A DNA stretch of 64,000 nucleotides from Echinococcus granulosus. Taxonomy: Eukaryota; Platyhelminthes; Cestoda; Cyclophyllidea; Taeniidae. The stretch lies in contig NW_020170383.1 of the NCBI RefSeq assembly GCF_000524195.1, forward strand, positions 2,617,589 to 2,681,588, given 5' to 3'. Each line of letters opens with the position of its first letter. The first letter of the stretch is position 1. A program made the position numbers and the translations under genes. The notes beneath the pieces are model-generated. The model was not told where the DNA came from. It searched no databases and saw nothing but the letters and a program-made list of their open reading frames with translations. Below are positions 13,701 through 25,537 of this stretch, piece by piece.

Positions 13701-16700
13701 CTGTATCTAGTTATCTTACATTCTTTTAAAATGGATTTTTAAATATGGTTTACTTGCAAGACTTCTACAATGTGACGGAGAAATTTTTAAGATGAATTGG
13801 TTCCGTTAAATTTGGAATGGATCCTCGAACATAATGAAGTAACAAAAAGGTTGTTATAATTATGTACCGTATAAGGTAAGCCCTTCAGTCTGTCTCAAGT
13901 CGTTAATGCTTCAATTACATTGTACTTCACTCCTCATGACGTCTTCTAGAGTATATTGCACTGCATCAACGGCAAAGAACATGGTCTTTTATGCCAATGT
14001 TTCACCCAAATCCTACGTCTACAATGGTTGGCTATAATTGCAGAAAACACCTGCCATTAAAATCTGAATCTATGGAGGCTAGAAGAAAAGACGAAATTTT
14101 CGCTACAGAAGGCAATGAAGTGGCGCAGTTTTTTAACAAGTTCAGATCTACCACAAAATGAATGGATTATGGTATTTCTAAAAAAGGGGGATAAGTGGTG
14201 TAGTTTTATCATAGTATGTATTCCTAGCTTCTAAGAACCAGAAAAAAATTAAGCGTATTAATAGCCAGCATTAAATTTTAAATAAATTAATGAGCTGTAA
14301 AATATAGGACACATCTCTGTGATGCCTTCCAGGCAATGTTTTTGTCTGTCTCTATGATGAGTTATTGGAATGAGCTCTTTCACTAGTGAACATCATCAAA
14401 CTCTAAGCAACATTTTGCAAATAAATATTTTAGTGAAAAATGTTAATAACAAACATCCATTATGGATAGGGCTCATCGAGATACAGGAAAATTAGTAATG
14501 CTGACGGATTTTAAGACCCTAAGTCAAACGTTGGATTACTATTGAAATAGAGTAAAGATTACGAATGTTCTGAGTTTTATGCTGCAATCCTTATATAAGT
14601 AATGTGCTAACAGTCTAGCTGTTTGAATTCTATTGATGGTTTTGATTGTTGTGTTGATAAAGTAATAAGACGGCATTACCTCTGTTTGTACACATTATTT
14701 ATTATTACCCTTTCCACCATCAGGCAAGAGACACTAATCCCTATTTCCAATGTTGTCCTGTGTCTAATAAGTTTCCACCGTGTCCGAAAACAAGGTTCTG
14801 CTTTTTTTGATTTTTGTGTCAGAAAATATCCAACATGTTGCACATTTCTCCGCTAGCCGCTGTAAGTATTTTAACGCACGATATTTACCTGACAAAGCAT
14901 CCACTGCTGAGGTGAAGAATGTGTACAAATAGGTTAGGAAATGCGAATAGCTTCAGTAAATGTTTGTAGAGAAACCTTTCATAATTTTGAGATTAGTTTC
15001 CAAGACCCGCACTATAAATTTTAGTATATCAATAACTTTAGGCTCAGACTAAGAACGTCAGAACAAGAAACACGGGCTTTTAAAGAAATGTATTGAACTT
15101 TTAAATGTGAACATGCAAAATGAACTTGTAACTAAAAGGAGATGCAAAAATGCTTTTTATCAAATTCGGATTTTTATCGACAAGGATATCAAGTTTATAA
15201 AGCAAGCATTTTTTAAATCGGAATGTATCTGCCGTAGCATTCCTTGTCAGTTAATTAAAAAGTTCATTTTATTGTATTATTTATTCTCAAGAATGGACAA
15301 CAGAGATAATAGAATTATCAAATTCAACATCAACTGTTTTTTAGCTATTTACTTCTTTGCAGTTTTCATTTTCAAAATCGTTTGCATGTTCTAAATTGTA
15401 ATGCTGAATACAAAAGTAGTTCATGATTGCTAAGTAATTTTGATAACTATTTGCTGTCGGGTATACCGCTTACCCAAAATCCGACTGCATCAGATAAAGA
15501 ACTAATTCATTTAAAGACTCTTATGTGTCGATAAGAGTTTTCGTTTTATGTTTTTCTAGCTCCTCGCAGAAGCCCTATTTGTATGAGACGATGTTGATTG
15601 CATTTGGGTTTTCTTTCCTTCCTCTGGTCTGCCTCACTTCGCAGATGTTAATTGAATTTTTTTTGTGTTTGTTCCCCGTGATTTGACTGTAACGCATCGA
15701 CATAAGTATCATCATCTAGTCTTCGCAAAAATAATCGTTCTGTTTTGGACTAATACGTTCTTTTGGCTGTTTGCAAGATCCTAAAAGGGTGCCACTGGGT
15801 AAAGCGTCGGATGCCGGATGTCCTCTAGTGGAAGAATAAAAAGTCATATGGGCTAGTCAAAAACCTAGACAAAGGCAATTTCTTGAAGAAATTCTTGTGG
15901 AAGAATAAAAGTGTGGTCTTGATTATACCCAAGTACTTCTTCAACAGTTTAGTGAATTGGTGGGTGAATAGCAGAAAAAATGAGAAGGCAGCACTGTAAA
16001 GACTTCATAATACCCAACAGATAGTCAACGCGCATGTTATAGATAGGGAAAAAAAAGAAATGGTGCCTAGCATGGGTCTACAAAGCAAACCCATAGCCCA
16101 ATACAATAATTCAAAATGCGATAACTTCAGGAGTGAGTCTACGTACGGCTACCGGGAAGATTGGGATCAGAGTACGATAATGACGTGGGTATCGTGGTTT
16201 ATGTAAGATAAGTGGAAGGCAAAGCATGGAAAGACAATAAACTGGCAAGGGCTTTGGAATAAATCCAAAATCCTAAGTTCTCTCAATTGCCTGACCTTGA
16301 TTTATATGGTCATTGTAAGCTAGCATTAATGGCATCAGTAGTTGAAAGTTGAATGTGAAATTGATAAAAAAGATTAGTTCTAAGACAAAAGCTGTTGAAG
16401 TAGAGAAGTTTCACAATTTTATGAAATATGGCGGTTACAAGTATGTTATGGTAGATTCGGTTATTTGATAATAAATATCTGCTTGAACACACCTTTTTAA
16501 GCAACAAGCAGGCTGTCTGGAGGAACCTCGTAACTACGACAACAATTCCGATTCCCAAAGAGGATGTGAAACTCTATTCCCTATAAAACCTTTACTACCC
16601 GCATAATCTCTACTTTATCAACACACTACTTCCTTTAAGAATCAATTCTCTCCATTGAAGAATTTGAGACCAGAGGTAGACAGGAGAAGCTGAGATAGTA

Positions 16701-19700
16701 CTAGTTCTTTAGTAAAAATCTGGCTGTTGGGTGTAGTCTCTGAAATTCTTTGGACTATATTCACATTTTCGTTTGCTATTAAAGGGTAGAATTCGCCTGA
16801 AAAGAAGTAATTTTTTAGAAACGGACTATAACTTGAACTGAACAACTTGCACATTCTTTTTAATTCACGTGGTCAACTTTGAATAACTCAGTAAATGCTA
16901 TTTGCGTGATGCATGCCTACTGGAGACTTTCATATATCTATGGTAAAACTTCCATGGCTAAAAGTCATTTAGCTCATTATATTTTGGTCTTGTTTTCGCA
17001 ATAATGAATAAATGGGGTTGAATTTGCCTGTGGGATGAACTCAACGTTTCTTTTGATGGTAGTGACATTATGTTCTAATTCACTGAAATCAAACATCTTT
17101 GAGTGGTGCATCGCAGATTAATTTCCAATTTTTAAGAAGATTGAGTGTTCAATTAAAATAAAAGGTATAGGAATACGTCGAAAGGGATAGGAAAGATCCT
17201 AAGCGTGGTTTAAAATCTAGTAAGGAAGCTATGGTTAATGGATCTCAAATCAGGTGACAAATGCGAAATAGGCTTTAAAAAACTTCTGTCATAAAAATGA
17301 GAAAACCGGTGTGTAAGGAAAACATAATAATGACTTAACGGCATGCCTTATATATTAGAATTTTAAGAATAATTCGCATAAGTAAATTTAAGCTGAAGTA
17401 GCTGGCTCTACTTTCGGTACCTGCTTTGCCATCAAGACACCATTTTGCTCAAAAGCGCACGTAATTTTAATTGTTTTCCACAAAGTATATCAGGACATCA
17501 CCGTGCTAGCCATAAATATTTCTAAAAACACTTTGTTTTAAACGACCTAATTAATTTTGTTCAAAACCACAGGAATTGTGTATTTACTTTATCTGACATA
17601 AACGCCATCATTTCGGTGTTTTTTCATTATTTCCTTTAACATACCTATCCAAAAGACTGCATATTCTGATGCAATTTTCATTTAACAGCACTTTTAAGTT
17701 ATTTTTAAGAACTATTAAATACTAGAATTAAACAATTTAAATTGTCTACAAAGGTCTACTTAGTGTGATTAACAACTAAGGGCCTGGAGCAATTATGCTA
17801 CAAATGCCATAATTTAACTAACTTAATAGGTTGTGTACTTATAGTGCTCGCAAAATCCCATCAGTTATATCCCTTGTTTAACAATTCCGACAAAAGTGCT
17901 CAACAGTAGCAACCAATGCGCCATGATGGGCATTTAGTTTATATTATTTCCCTGTAATATTTTAGCCTCGAGTAATCTATATAACTATGGAACCTGTGGG
18001 GAATTAAATTTGGCTCCCTGATATGGACGTGAATACTAAGATGCAGGATGCTATGGAAGGACTAACTTTTCAAGCAATAGGCGGAAAAAGTGGATTTGCT
18101 TATGTGAGCCACACATAGCCTAATCAAGTCGTACTGAACCAACAATGCTTTAAGAAAAAATAGGCGTATTCAGGATTCCTCAAATTATTTTAAATTGTTC
18201 ATTTTTTAATTTCCTAGTAATTGATTGCAGTAGAGCTTCTATCGAAATGCTATTCGTAGGTACAATCCTATATTTTCATCGTTATTGAATTATTTTTCAG
18301 AAAAATGCCTTTTTATTCAACAATTTTGCAAGAAATGGCACGTGGTAAGCGGCGCATTTTTATGAATGCCTACAAATTTTGCGACAAAGGTGTGATTTTA
18401 AACGGCAAAGTCCAGTGTACGCACTTTTTCCATAGTAAAAAGAGAATTCTGGAATCCGCAATTTTATTTTACTAAATAAAAGAATATATTACTCAGAATT
18501 TCGCATTTAAAAGCCTATCACAAAAGTCATCACTGATGCACTTTTATAATTGAAATTTCTAGCAGTAGGAGTAACTAAGAGCACTTGAGATGCGCGTACT
18601 TTGCTATGGATCGAATTTTTAAAATTTTAACTCCTTTTCAGACCCGGAGTCTTGCATCAGGAAACAAATTCTAAAAATTCTTTACGGCATCGTTTAAAGG
18701 CGAATATCATGTTTTTCTCTTAACGTCTTTGTATTGAAGGTTAGGAATTTCTCAGTCAATGCAAACCTGCTTGTAATATTAATCTCAGACATTAATCCAC
18801 TTCAGAATTTGATTTCGACTAGTGGCCTTCTTTCCTTTTAAGAGATCTATAGGATTGTAGAAATTGCAAGTAAAACCTAAAATAGTACGATGATTATAAT
18901 AAGACACTAAAGTACAACTTATTTAATTCCTGACGAATGACTTAATTGCTTTATTCTCTTATTCATCGATTAATTTGGAGAAACAGTCTGTAGCACATGT
19001 ACACTTTAAAGTTTCAATATGGGTTTTTGGAGCATATTATTTTGATTGGCGCATCTTGTTAACACTTTTACCAATCGCATTTGGGGGAGATGGATTGAAC
19101 TGATTTTCTGATATTTGATTGGTCAACTGATGAGTGAGACCACGAATTTAAATCCCATCCACCTGGTAATTTCCCGGCATCAAATCAGCTAAAGCTATCC
19201 ACAGTAAGTTATAAAACCTTTTTATTCGGATTAGGTTATGCTACTACCAAAAAAAACTCTATACCAAAGCGCTATTATTCCGAACGTCTTATCTAAGCCA
19301 GTCATTAGCAAAATATTTTAAATAGCTCCTGTTACGAGGATTATGTAAATTTAATAAATTGTTAAGAAATCATTCTCAACTCACTATACAGAGGGCATTT
19401 AAAAATGCTAAACATGCATTACATCAACTATTTGAGTGACGAAGAGCGAAATTTGGCTTAATTGGTTACTTGTATGCTCATCGATAAGTACAATAAAGAT
19501 TCTCCAAATGCCTACAAGGCTTAATGGTAATGTAAAGTGACTTATTTAAATGTAAATTACACCCCAAAATTTGCATTTTTACTTGATTTCATCCTGTCAC
19601 ATTATTAATGAATCTACGTCATCTTTGATAAGATATAGCTTTAATGATGCACCCATTATTTAATCTTTACCAGCTAATCCATTAAAATGCCGCCAGGTCT

Positions 19701-20889
19701 TGGACGCTGATATCAGTCCGGGTGTATTTTTTTGCATATATTGTTTTAAATTATGCAGGTACTCACTAGGTAACCAATCTGTTGATTTGACACCATCTGC
19801 TTGCACGAAAATTAGCCGAATGATGTATTCTGGCAGAATACAAATTCATTTTTTAATAAATAGAAACATAAAAAAGTGCTACAGACATGAAAAATGCGAC
19901 TTTGTTGTTACTATAGCCTAAGCATGCCGCATATTAGCAAACGCATCACAGAGCGCTAAAAATAATATCTACTGCTAAGTGTAGTTAGGTGTGATAATAG
20001 CGATTGCACATACAGTAAAAGGAGATTACCAGTCACATAACTTTTACACTGTATGTTTGGAATGGTTGAAACATAAAATATAAATGATTCCTGTGGAAAT
20101 TTGATTTTTTCACTAAAAAAAAACATTTCAAATTGTTAGGCATGTGCGCGACCTCATGCCGATTGAAAATTTTACTTAAAAACGCCTTTAAGTGCAGTCT
20201 ACTGCCACAGCAGATAAGCATGTCAATTGTTTTAAAATATTATCATGTGCAAAACATTTAATTCAAGTTTTTTTGCTATTTCACTTCTTTTATTTGGGGA
20301 TTGTTTACTATCCGTATTAACTTGAACGTACTTTAAAGCATTCTAATAGCTTTTATTTATTACCTGGAATATTCAATTGCCAATATTTAAAAAATGATAT
20401 CAATTAACATAGAAATAGCTCTTAACAGAATATTTTTGCAAGCGGTCACATCTAATACTTCTCTGGCAATTGTCACCTCGGCATCAATTTGGCGTTCACA
20501 TAAAGCTTTACCCATGCTACATAAAAAGTGGTTGAAAAGTTGTAGAACACTGGAAAGATTGGATTAACACTTTATATTGATAACAAGAGTCTTATTTGTG
20601 GAATATAAAAAATAGTGCAAAAATCTAAACGAGTTTTACACAAAACTAACTCTAGCACAGTTTGAAATTGAGCCTTCATTTCTAGATTAAAGCCTATTTT
20701 AGCCATGTTTGGTCAAAAAATACCCAAAATGAATTATTAGCATGACCGAAACCCCCAACTACATGTTGGGTTTACATTAAAAATAAACTTGTGCAATGGT
20801 TAAAATTAACATTCAAAAACTTAAAATCCAGACACTAGATCATGACTTAGAGTCTGTTTTACAGTTCCTGCCTTACACAATTACTAGCA
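10740..20889. other. Ten-kilobase stretch without recognisable genes
   Basis: No open frame longer than about 95 codons, no family I recognise, and no convincing splice-paired exons on either strand. A somewhat more GC-rich island occurs around 11560-11700. A 14-base direct repeat (GTGGAAGAATAAAA) occurs at 15828 and 15897. It may contain distal regulatory DNA, long UTR introns, non-coding RNA genes or decayed repeats. None can be demonstrated from the sequence alone. Confidence 0.45.
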
Positions 20890-21237
20890 ATGGCCATGGG
20901 ACTGTCATCGGCAGTGTTTAGGCTTCATCTTCTTCTGCTTCTCGCCTGCCTCGTTTCGCAGCTATTGACTGGTGGATTCGCCACTGAAATTCAGCGACCG
21001 CAAAAAAAGCGAATGCAGCGTCCAGCCTTTCTCTTTGATGCCTGGGGCAAACGCGATGCATCGCAGGAACCCTTGTGGAGACTGGTGGGTGAGGATGAGG
21101 ACAATTACCTTTTCGTCGTTCCCAAGGTTGGCTTCAACTCGGCAGCGGTAAACATGGAGGATGAAGCGGAAAATCCGTTTGAGTTACGGCGAGCGGTCTC
21201 CAAACGCGGTGCCTACCTTGACCTGCCCTGGGGCTAA
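20890..21237 (+). CDS. Amidated W-amide (DLPW-amide type) neuropeptide precursor
   Basis: A 115-residue secreted prohormone in one exon. Residues about 1-31 form a signal peptide: a short N-terminus, the hydrophobic core LHLLLLLACLV, and a likely cleavage after GGFA. Prohormone convertase sites: KKR at 39-41, KR at 54-55, RR at about 100-101 and KR at 105-106. Between KKR and KR lies MQRPAFLFDAWG, whose C-terminal Gly would give a W-amide. After the last KR the protein ends GAYLDLPWG directly before the stop, so the final Gly would give GAYLDLPW-amide. Peptides ending DLPW-amide have been reported in flatworm neuropeptide surveys (recalled, not checked). The connecting segment 56-99 is acidic and has no obvious repeat. 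It probably acts as a neurotransmitter/modulator through an unidentified receptor. The start is the first ATG; a second in-frame ATG follows two codons later and would leave the signal peptide intact. Confidence 0.87.
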   Translation: MAMGLSSAVFRLHLLLLLACLVSQLLTGGFATEIQRPQKKRMQRPAFLFDAWGKRDASQEPLWRLVGEDEDNYLFVVPKVGFNSAAVNMEDEAENPFELRRAVSKRGAYLDLPWG

Positions 21238-21551
21238 TAATATTGACGCGAACTATATGCACTTAGAATCCTCTTGAGACACTTATTCTGTCCATCGACT
21301 CCTAGTTAAATGCACTACTTATTCATCTCTTTTCTAAAACCGTGGTGGCATAAACGATTGAAATTTGTCTATTAAACTCAGGTACATGTATTGACTATCA
21401 ATAGGTATCTGTTTTGGCAACCCATTTTGTGAGTTAAATTGGTCGACTTCCCCACGAGCTATTTTCGGAAATTCTTACTCAAATTTAGTGTCCCACACTA
21501 CTACTGTGCACTAGACTTATAAACCTTACCTATAAAGCACAATTTTGGTTC

Positions 21552-21557
21552 AATAAA
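21552..21557 (+). terminator. Candidate AATAAA polyadenylation signal of neuropeptide gene
   Basis: AATAAA about 315 nt after the neuropeptide stop codon. An ATTAAA variant lies closer, at 21371-21376, so the actual cleavage site is undecided. Confidence 0.4.
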
Positions 21558-23235
21558 TGCTTGTAGTCAGTAATTGCTATAAGTTGCTGAATTGGGAAAA
21601 GTGTTGTCAATTAAAAAGGGACTGGATTGTATTTGCAAGGCTTAAGTAGCTAGTTAAGATAATCAATCACTGATAACAAAAGGTTGACTAGCAAATTCTC
21701 TACATTAATATATTTAAAAGTGTTATTTCACTCTTCCAATAATCTCAAGACCCCAAACATGCTTCCTTTTGTGCTAAAAAATTATTGGGAATAATTTTAC
21801 AGGCACGTGAAGGTTATTCACATTTTATCCATTTTGGTATCTCAGCCAAGTACTTTTCAAACATTGAATACACCAAAATGATAGAATAGTGTAAGTTGTA
21901 GAGTTGTTTATTTTCCATCAAAAACAGAAAACAAAATCAAATATCCAAAAGGACTGATCAACACGAAATGTGGGCGATACCAACGCAAGTAGTCTCTGAT
22001 GGTTACTTACTGTCTAAATAACCATTCTTTGCAAAAATATCTCCTATAATGTATTACATAAATTTTGATGTAATAGGAGCACTTTATAGTGCGAAGGATT
22101 ATATTGGACATCAAAACCATCCACTTGCCTACCTATTCCTCATCTTTAAAGCATGCTAGACTCTGATTACTGTTACGTAATTTAAATCTTGGATAATTGG
22201 AGTAAATGCCAACTTAGATTATTATTTTGAAAAGTATAGACCCAGAAGAGTCCCCTATTTAAAGTTTACTCACTAAAACACGCCCCAAAAAATTCACTCA
22301 AATATTTAGCGTGATTTAAGTTCCAAATACCTGAGAGCTCATCGATATGGTGGTAGATGACTTAGCTTTCACTTTCAATGAAATGCGAATTGCCGTCACT
22401 CATGCAACCACTTAATTTAAAAACCCACTTAGAAAAGAGCAGCTTGTTCTTTCTTAGACCCGATTCCCCTCCCCTATATGGTTGGCTGATTACATATCAT
22501 ATCGAAAATAGGAATTAGGACAGACAAGTATTTGGATCTTTGCATTCTTATGCATTAATATTAGCAAAATGCACTTTTAATGCTAAACAAATAAGCATGG
22601 AACATTTTAATTTTCACTTCTGTATTGAAGCAGACCCTATCAGTAACAATATAAAAATTCACGGAAAATATTTAAAATACGTAAGAAATGCAAATATTAC
22701 AAAAACAAATCAGAAATGAACGGTCGTACCTATTTTTAAATCATCCATAGTTTCTCAGATTTTCATTACTCACAAAAAATTTAATGTGTGTGTGCGGTTA
22801 AGCATTAATTCCAATTTAATTCCTTTTAATTAATAATAGCCTCCATACAGCTTTAAATTCAACAAAATTGTGTTTCATTAGACTGGTGGTTCTAAATTCA
22901 CTTTGCAGACTCCCTATTCAGGACCTATAAACTCTTGAATACTCGCCTACATCATTTAAATTATTTTTCTAAATAAGGACATGAAAGCCATTTTAGATAA
23001 AATGACAAACATAAAGCACCTAAAATGGATCTTGTATGTCTTTCATAACGGTAAGTATGCTCGATTTTAGGTGTTCCCAGTCTCCTTTGTTCATATAATT
23101 ACTTAAACTTCATATATATGAGAGAGCTGTTCCCCCACTCAGTGAACAAAACTTCTTTTCTGTGATTATGCCTTTTTAAAATAAAGTACCTTAAGCGTTC
23201 CTAGATTTTACAACTTTACGAACGTGACAATAACT
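21558..23235. other. Convergent intergenic region, neuropeptide to aldolase A
   Basis: The neuropeptide gene (+) and aldolase A (-) converge here. The sequence is AT-rich with only very short frames. An imperfect inverted repeat at 22041-22080 (TATTACAT...ATGTAATA, 8-base stem) is the only local structure noticed. No gene is supported. Confidence 0.45.
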
Positions 23236-25537
23236 TTAATAAACGTGGTTTGCAACAAATAAAGACTGAATTCCAGCTGATGTTTCTAGATCTCCAGTGA
23301 ATGTCCCCAGCGCAGCTTCGCTGTTGGCCTAAAAAATAAAACATATTCATTCAAAAATGGGGAAGAATTATGGGTATCGCTTCTCCTTTATTATTATAAA
23401 ACAGCTTATATTCTAAATTTAATTTTAAGTTAACCTTATAAATGTAATAACCTAGTCTGGGAATCTTTCAATAAGAATATTTTGGCTTTAATAAATCCCT
23501 TTCTTACCTTGCAGAGCTTGATGAGTTCGTGCTGAGCAGCTGGAACATTCTCTTCCCTGCCCGACCAAATTTTAATGACCGAAGCCTGGAGCGCTCGACC
23601 GAAACTAAACGTGAGCGCCCATGGCTTTTTCATTGAGCACTGGTTGATTGCATTTAGATTTTTCGTTGCGTCTACCTCTGACATCCCGCCAGAGAGAAAG
23701 GTTATGCCTTAAACAGAAGGTAGGAAGCAACTTGACCTTTTGATGAACCTTGATTAATAAATAACTTTATCCTCCATTAACGTATATACTTCGTCTACAA
23801 AATATTTTGGCTTCAGTCAAATCATTCATAGAATGGATTCACTCAATTTCAGGTAATTTAAAGGAGCCTATTTAACTCAATCTATCGATATTAAACTAGA
23901 CAATGTCATACAAATCAAATCAAAAATGCGGGGGTGAAAACCTTATTGTCGGGAATCATGAAATTATTTCTTTTCTTTCGAGTTATATTTGACAATGATT
24001 TAACAATGCTTCTAGCAAGTTCTCATAAAAACCAGTAGTTATTCTTCAGTTAGCATTAATTAAAAAGGGCAGTTCAGTTTCGATTAAGTTGACATTGTAC
24101 AAATCAATGATCTGTCACATTCTCTAAATAAGAGAGGAGAAAAAAGATGTTATTTTGGCTATTTAAACGCTCAACCACTTGATCTCACCAGGAACCGCAG
24201 CAGGGACACGGCGCTGAAGAGTCTGTACGGTGGCAACGGCATTCTGTTCCAAAGAGAAGGTGCATGGACAGTCATGTCCTGCAGTGACCATATTGGGTTT
24301 CAGCAGCGTTCCCTCCAAATAGACGTGATGATCAGCTAGTGCCTTATACTGAAATGCCAGTACCTCTTCCGTCACTCTCTGTGCAACGTAGAGATCATGC
24401 TTTCCGTCTGGAAGAACTTCTGGTTCTACGATTGGAACTATTCCATTCTGAAATCAAGCAATCATTTAATGATGTGGTGTATCTATTCAACAGCTACTTT
24501 AAAGGTTATTATATCAACTTAAAGCATCTTTACTAGTTCTTGGTATTGCAAGACTTAAAATTAACACTGGCTACTGACTAATCTAGCTAAGGAGCCATTT
24601 CGGAGCTTATTTATTAAGGGCATTTATGTGAAAGCCTTTTTTTGTTTTGTTGGCTTCGAACTTGTGAAACTAGTTAAGGCAGTCAGAAGAGTAATATTTA
24701 AGAATGTGGATAATCATATATTAGCAACAAAGATTCCTCCCAAACGTTCACTAATTACCAAATTTTAGACGCTTTATTATTTTTACTTTTCTTGATCTGA
24801 ATACTTGTAAAACGTATTTTGGTGATTTGAAGGAGAAAACACTGGCATCACTAATTAAATGAGCTTGCCTGTTGACAAATTACAGCATATCTGGCTAGAA
24901 CATTAGCATTCTCAAGCATAGCAAGGTAGCTGGGTGTGTGTTCAGTTATTTTCAAAGCACATCTCCACTTGGCGAAATGGCATCCCCTTTTTTTGTAATC
25001 CGCACACCTTTCAGCCAAGTCGTCTAGACCCTGTGTAGTGTTCTCGCCTCTAGTCCCGGCCAACGGCTTGAGCCCCTTGTCTACTTTGATTCCGGGGATT
25101 ATGGAACGTTCCTAATGCGGAACACAGACTTTTTTGTTATCATAACTTGCCTCTAGGAGTGAAACTAAGGGCTTTCCATCGTCCGTCTTTTGGAAGACTG
25201 TATCGTGGAACAAAATCACTCCAGAGATGTACTTCGAGATAATCACATCCGCAGAGAATAATATTTCTCGGTATTTGCGACGATTCTGCTCTGTATTTGC
25301 TATGTGTTCAGAGTCAAACCTCTTTCCAATGGTGGCTAAGTAATGATAATAACATTATGGAGTTGTTTACTTACACACACTTTCATCAGCTGCAAGAATA
25401 CCTTTACCAGGCGCAACAATAGCCTTGGCAATATCTCGCAATTCGGTGAGTTTCGTCTCTGGAAGGTATTCAGCAAAACGTAGGTAGGTTGGTGATGCAG
25501 TTCCACCACCGACGCCACCATCACCATTCGTCTCCAT
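23236..25537 (-). CDS. Fructose-bisphosphate aldolase class I, paralogue A (six exons)
   Basis: Exons on the - strand: 25537-25375, 25335-25151, 25111-24869, 24447-24189, 23707-23508, 23328-23236. They splice in frame to 380 residues. The enzyme cleaves fructose-1,6-bisphosphate to glyceraldehyde-3-phosphate and dihydroxyacetone phosphate in cytosolic glycolysis. Visible family features: KGILAADES (Asp of the active site), KVDKG, FAKWRC (Lys), [10 protein letters not shown] (Glu), [12 protein letters not shown] (Schiff-base Lys), LSGGMSE (phosphate-binding Ser) and FGRALQAS (Arg), with C-terminal NHVY retaining the catalytic Tyr. It has an extra Gly-rich N-terminus ([12 protein letters not shown]...) before RFAEYLPE; an in-frame ATG at 25630 could add 31 more residues. 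It differs from paralogue B at otherwise strict sites, for example DKGLKPLAG instead of DKGVVPLAG. Introns 2 and 3 begin with GC, and intron 2 is 39 bp. All catalytic residues are present, so I call it functional rather than a pseudogene. Confidence 0.92.

Noticed and set aside
15828..15911. Direct repeat GTGGAAGAATAAAA
   Set aside because: Only two 14-base copies about 70 bp apart; no terminal structure or target duplication, so not evidence of a mobile element.
22041..22080. Inverted repeat TATTACAT/ATGTAATA as a microRNA-like hairpin
   Set aside because: The stem is eight base pairs plus an interrupted extension, too short for a precursor, and AT-rich sequence yields such repeats by chance.
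23236..25537. Aldolase A as a pseudogene
   Set aside because: Apparent breaks disappear once two GC-AG introns are accepted. All six exons then join in phase with intact catalytic residues.
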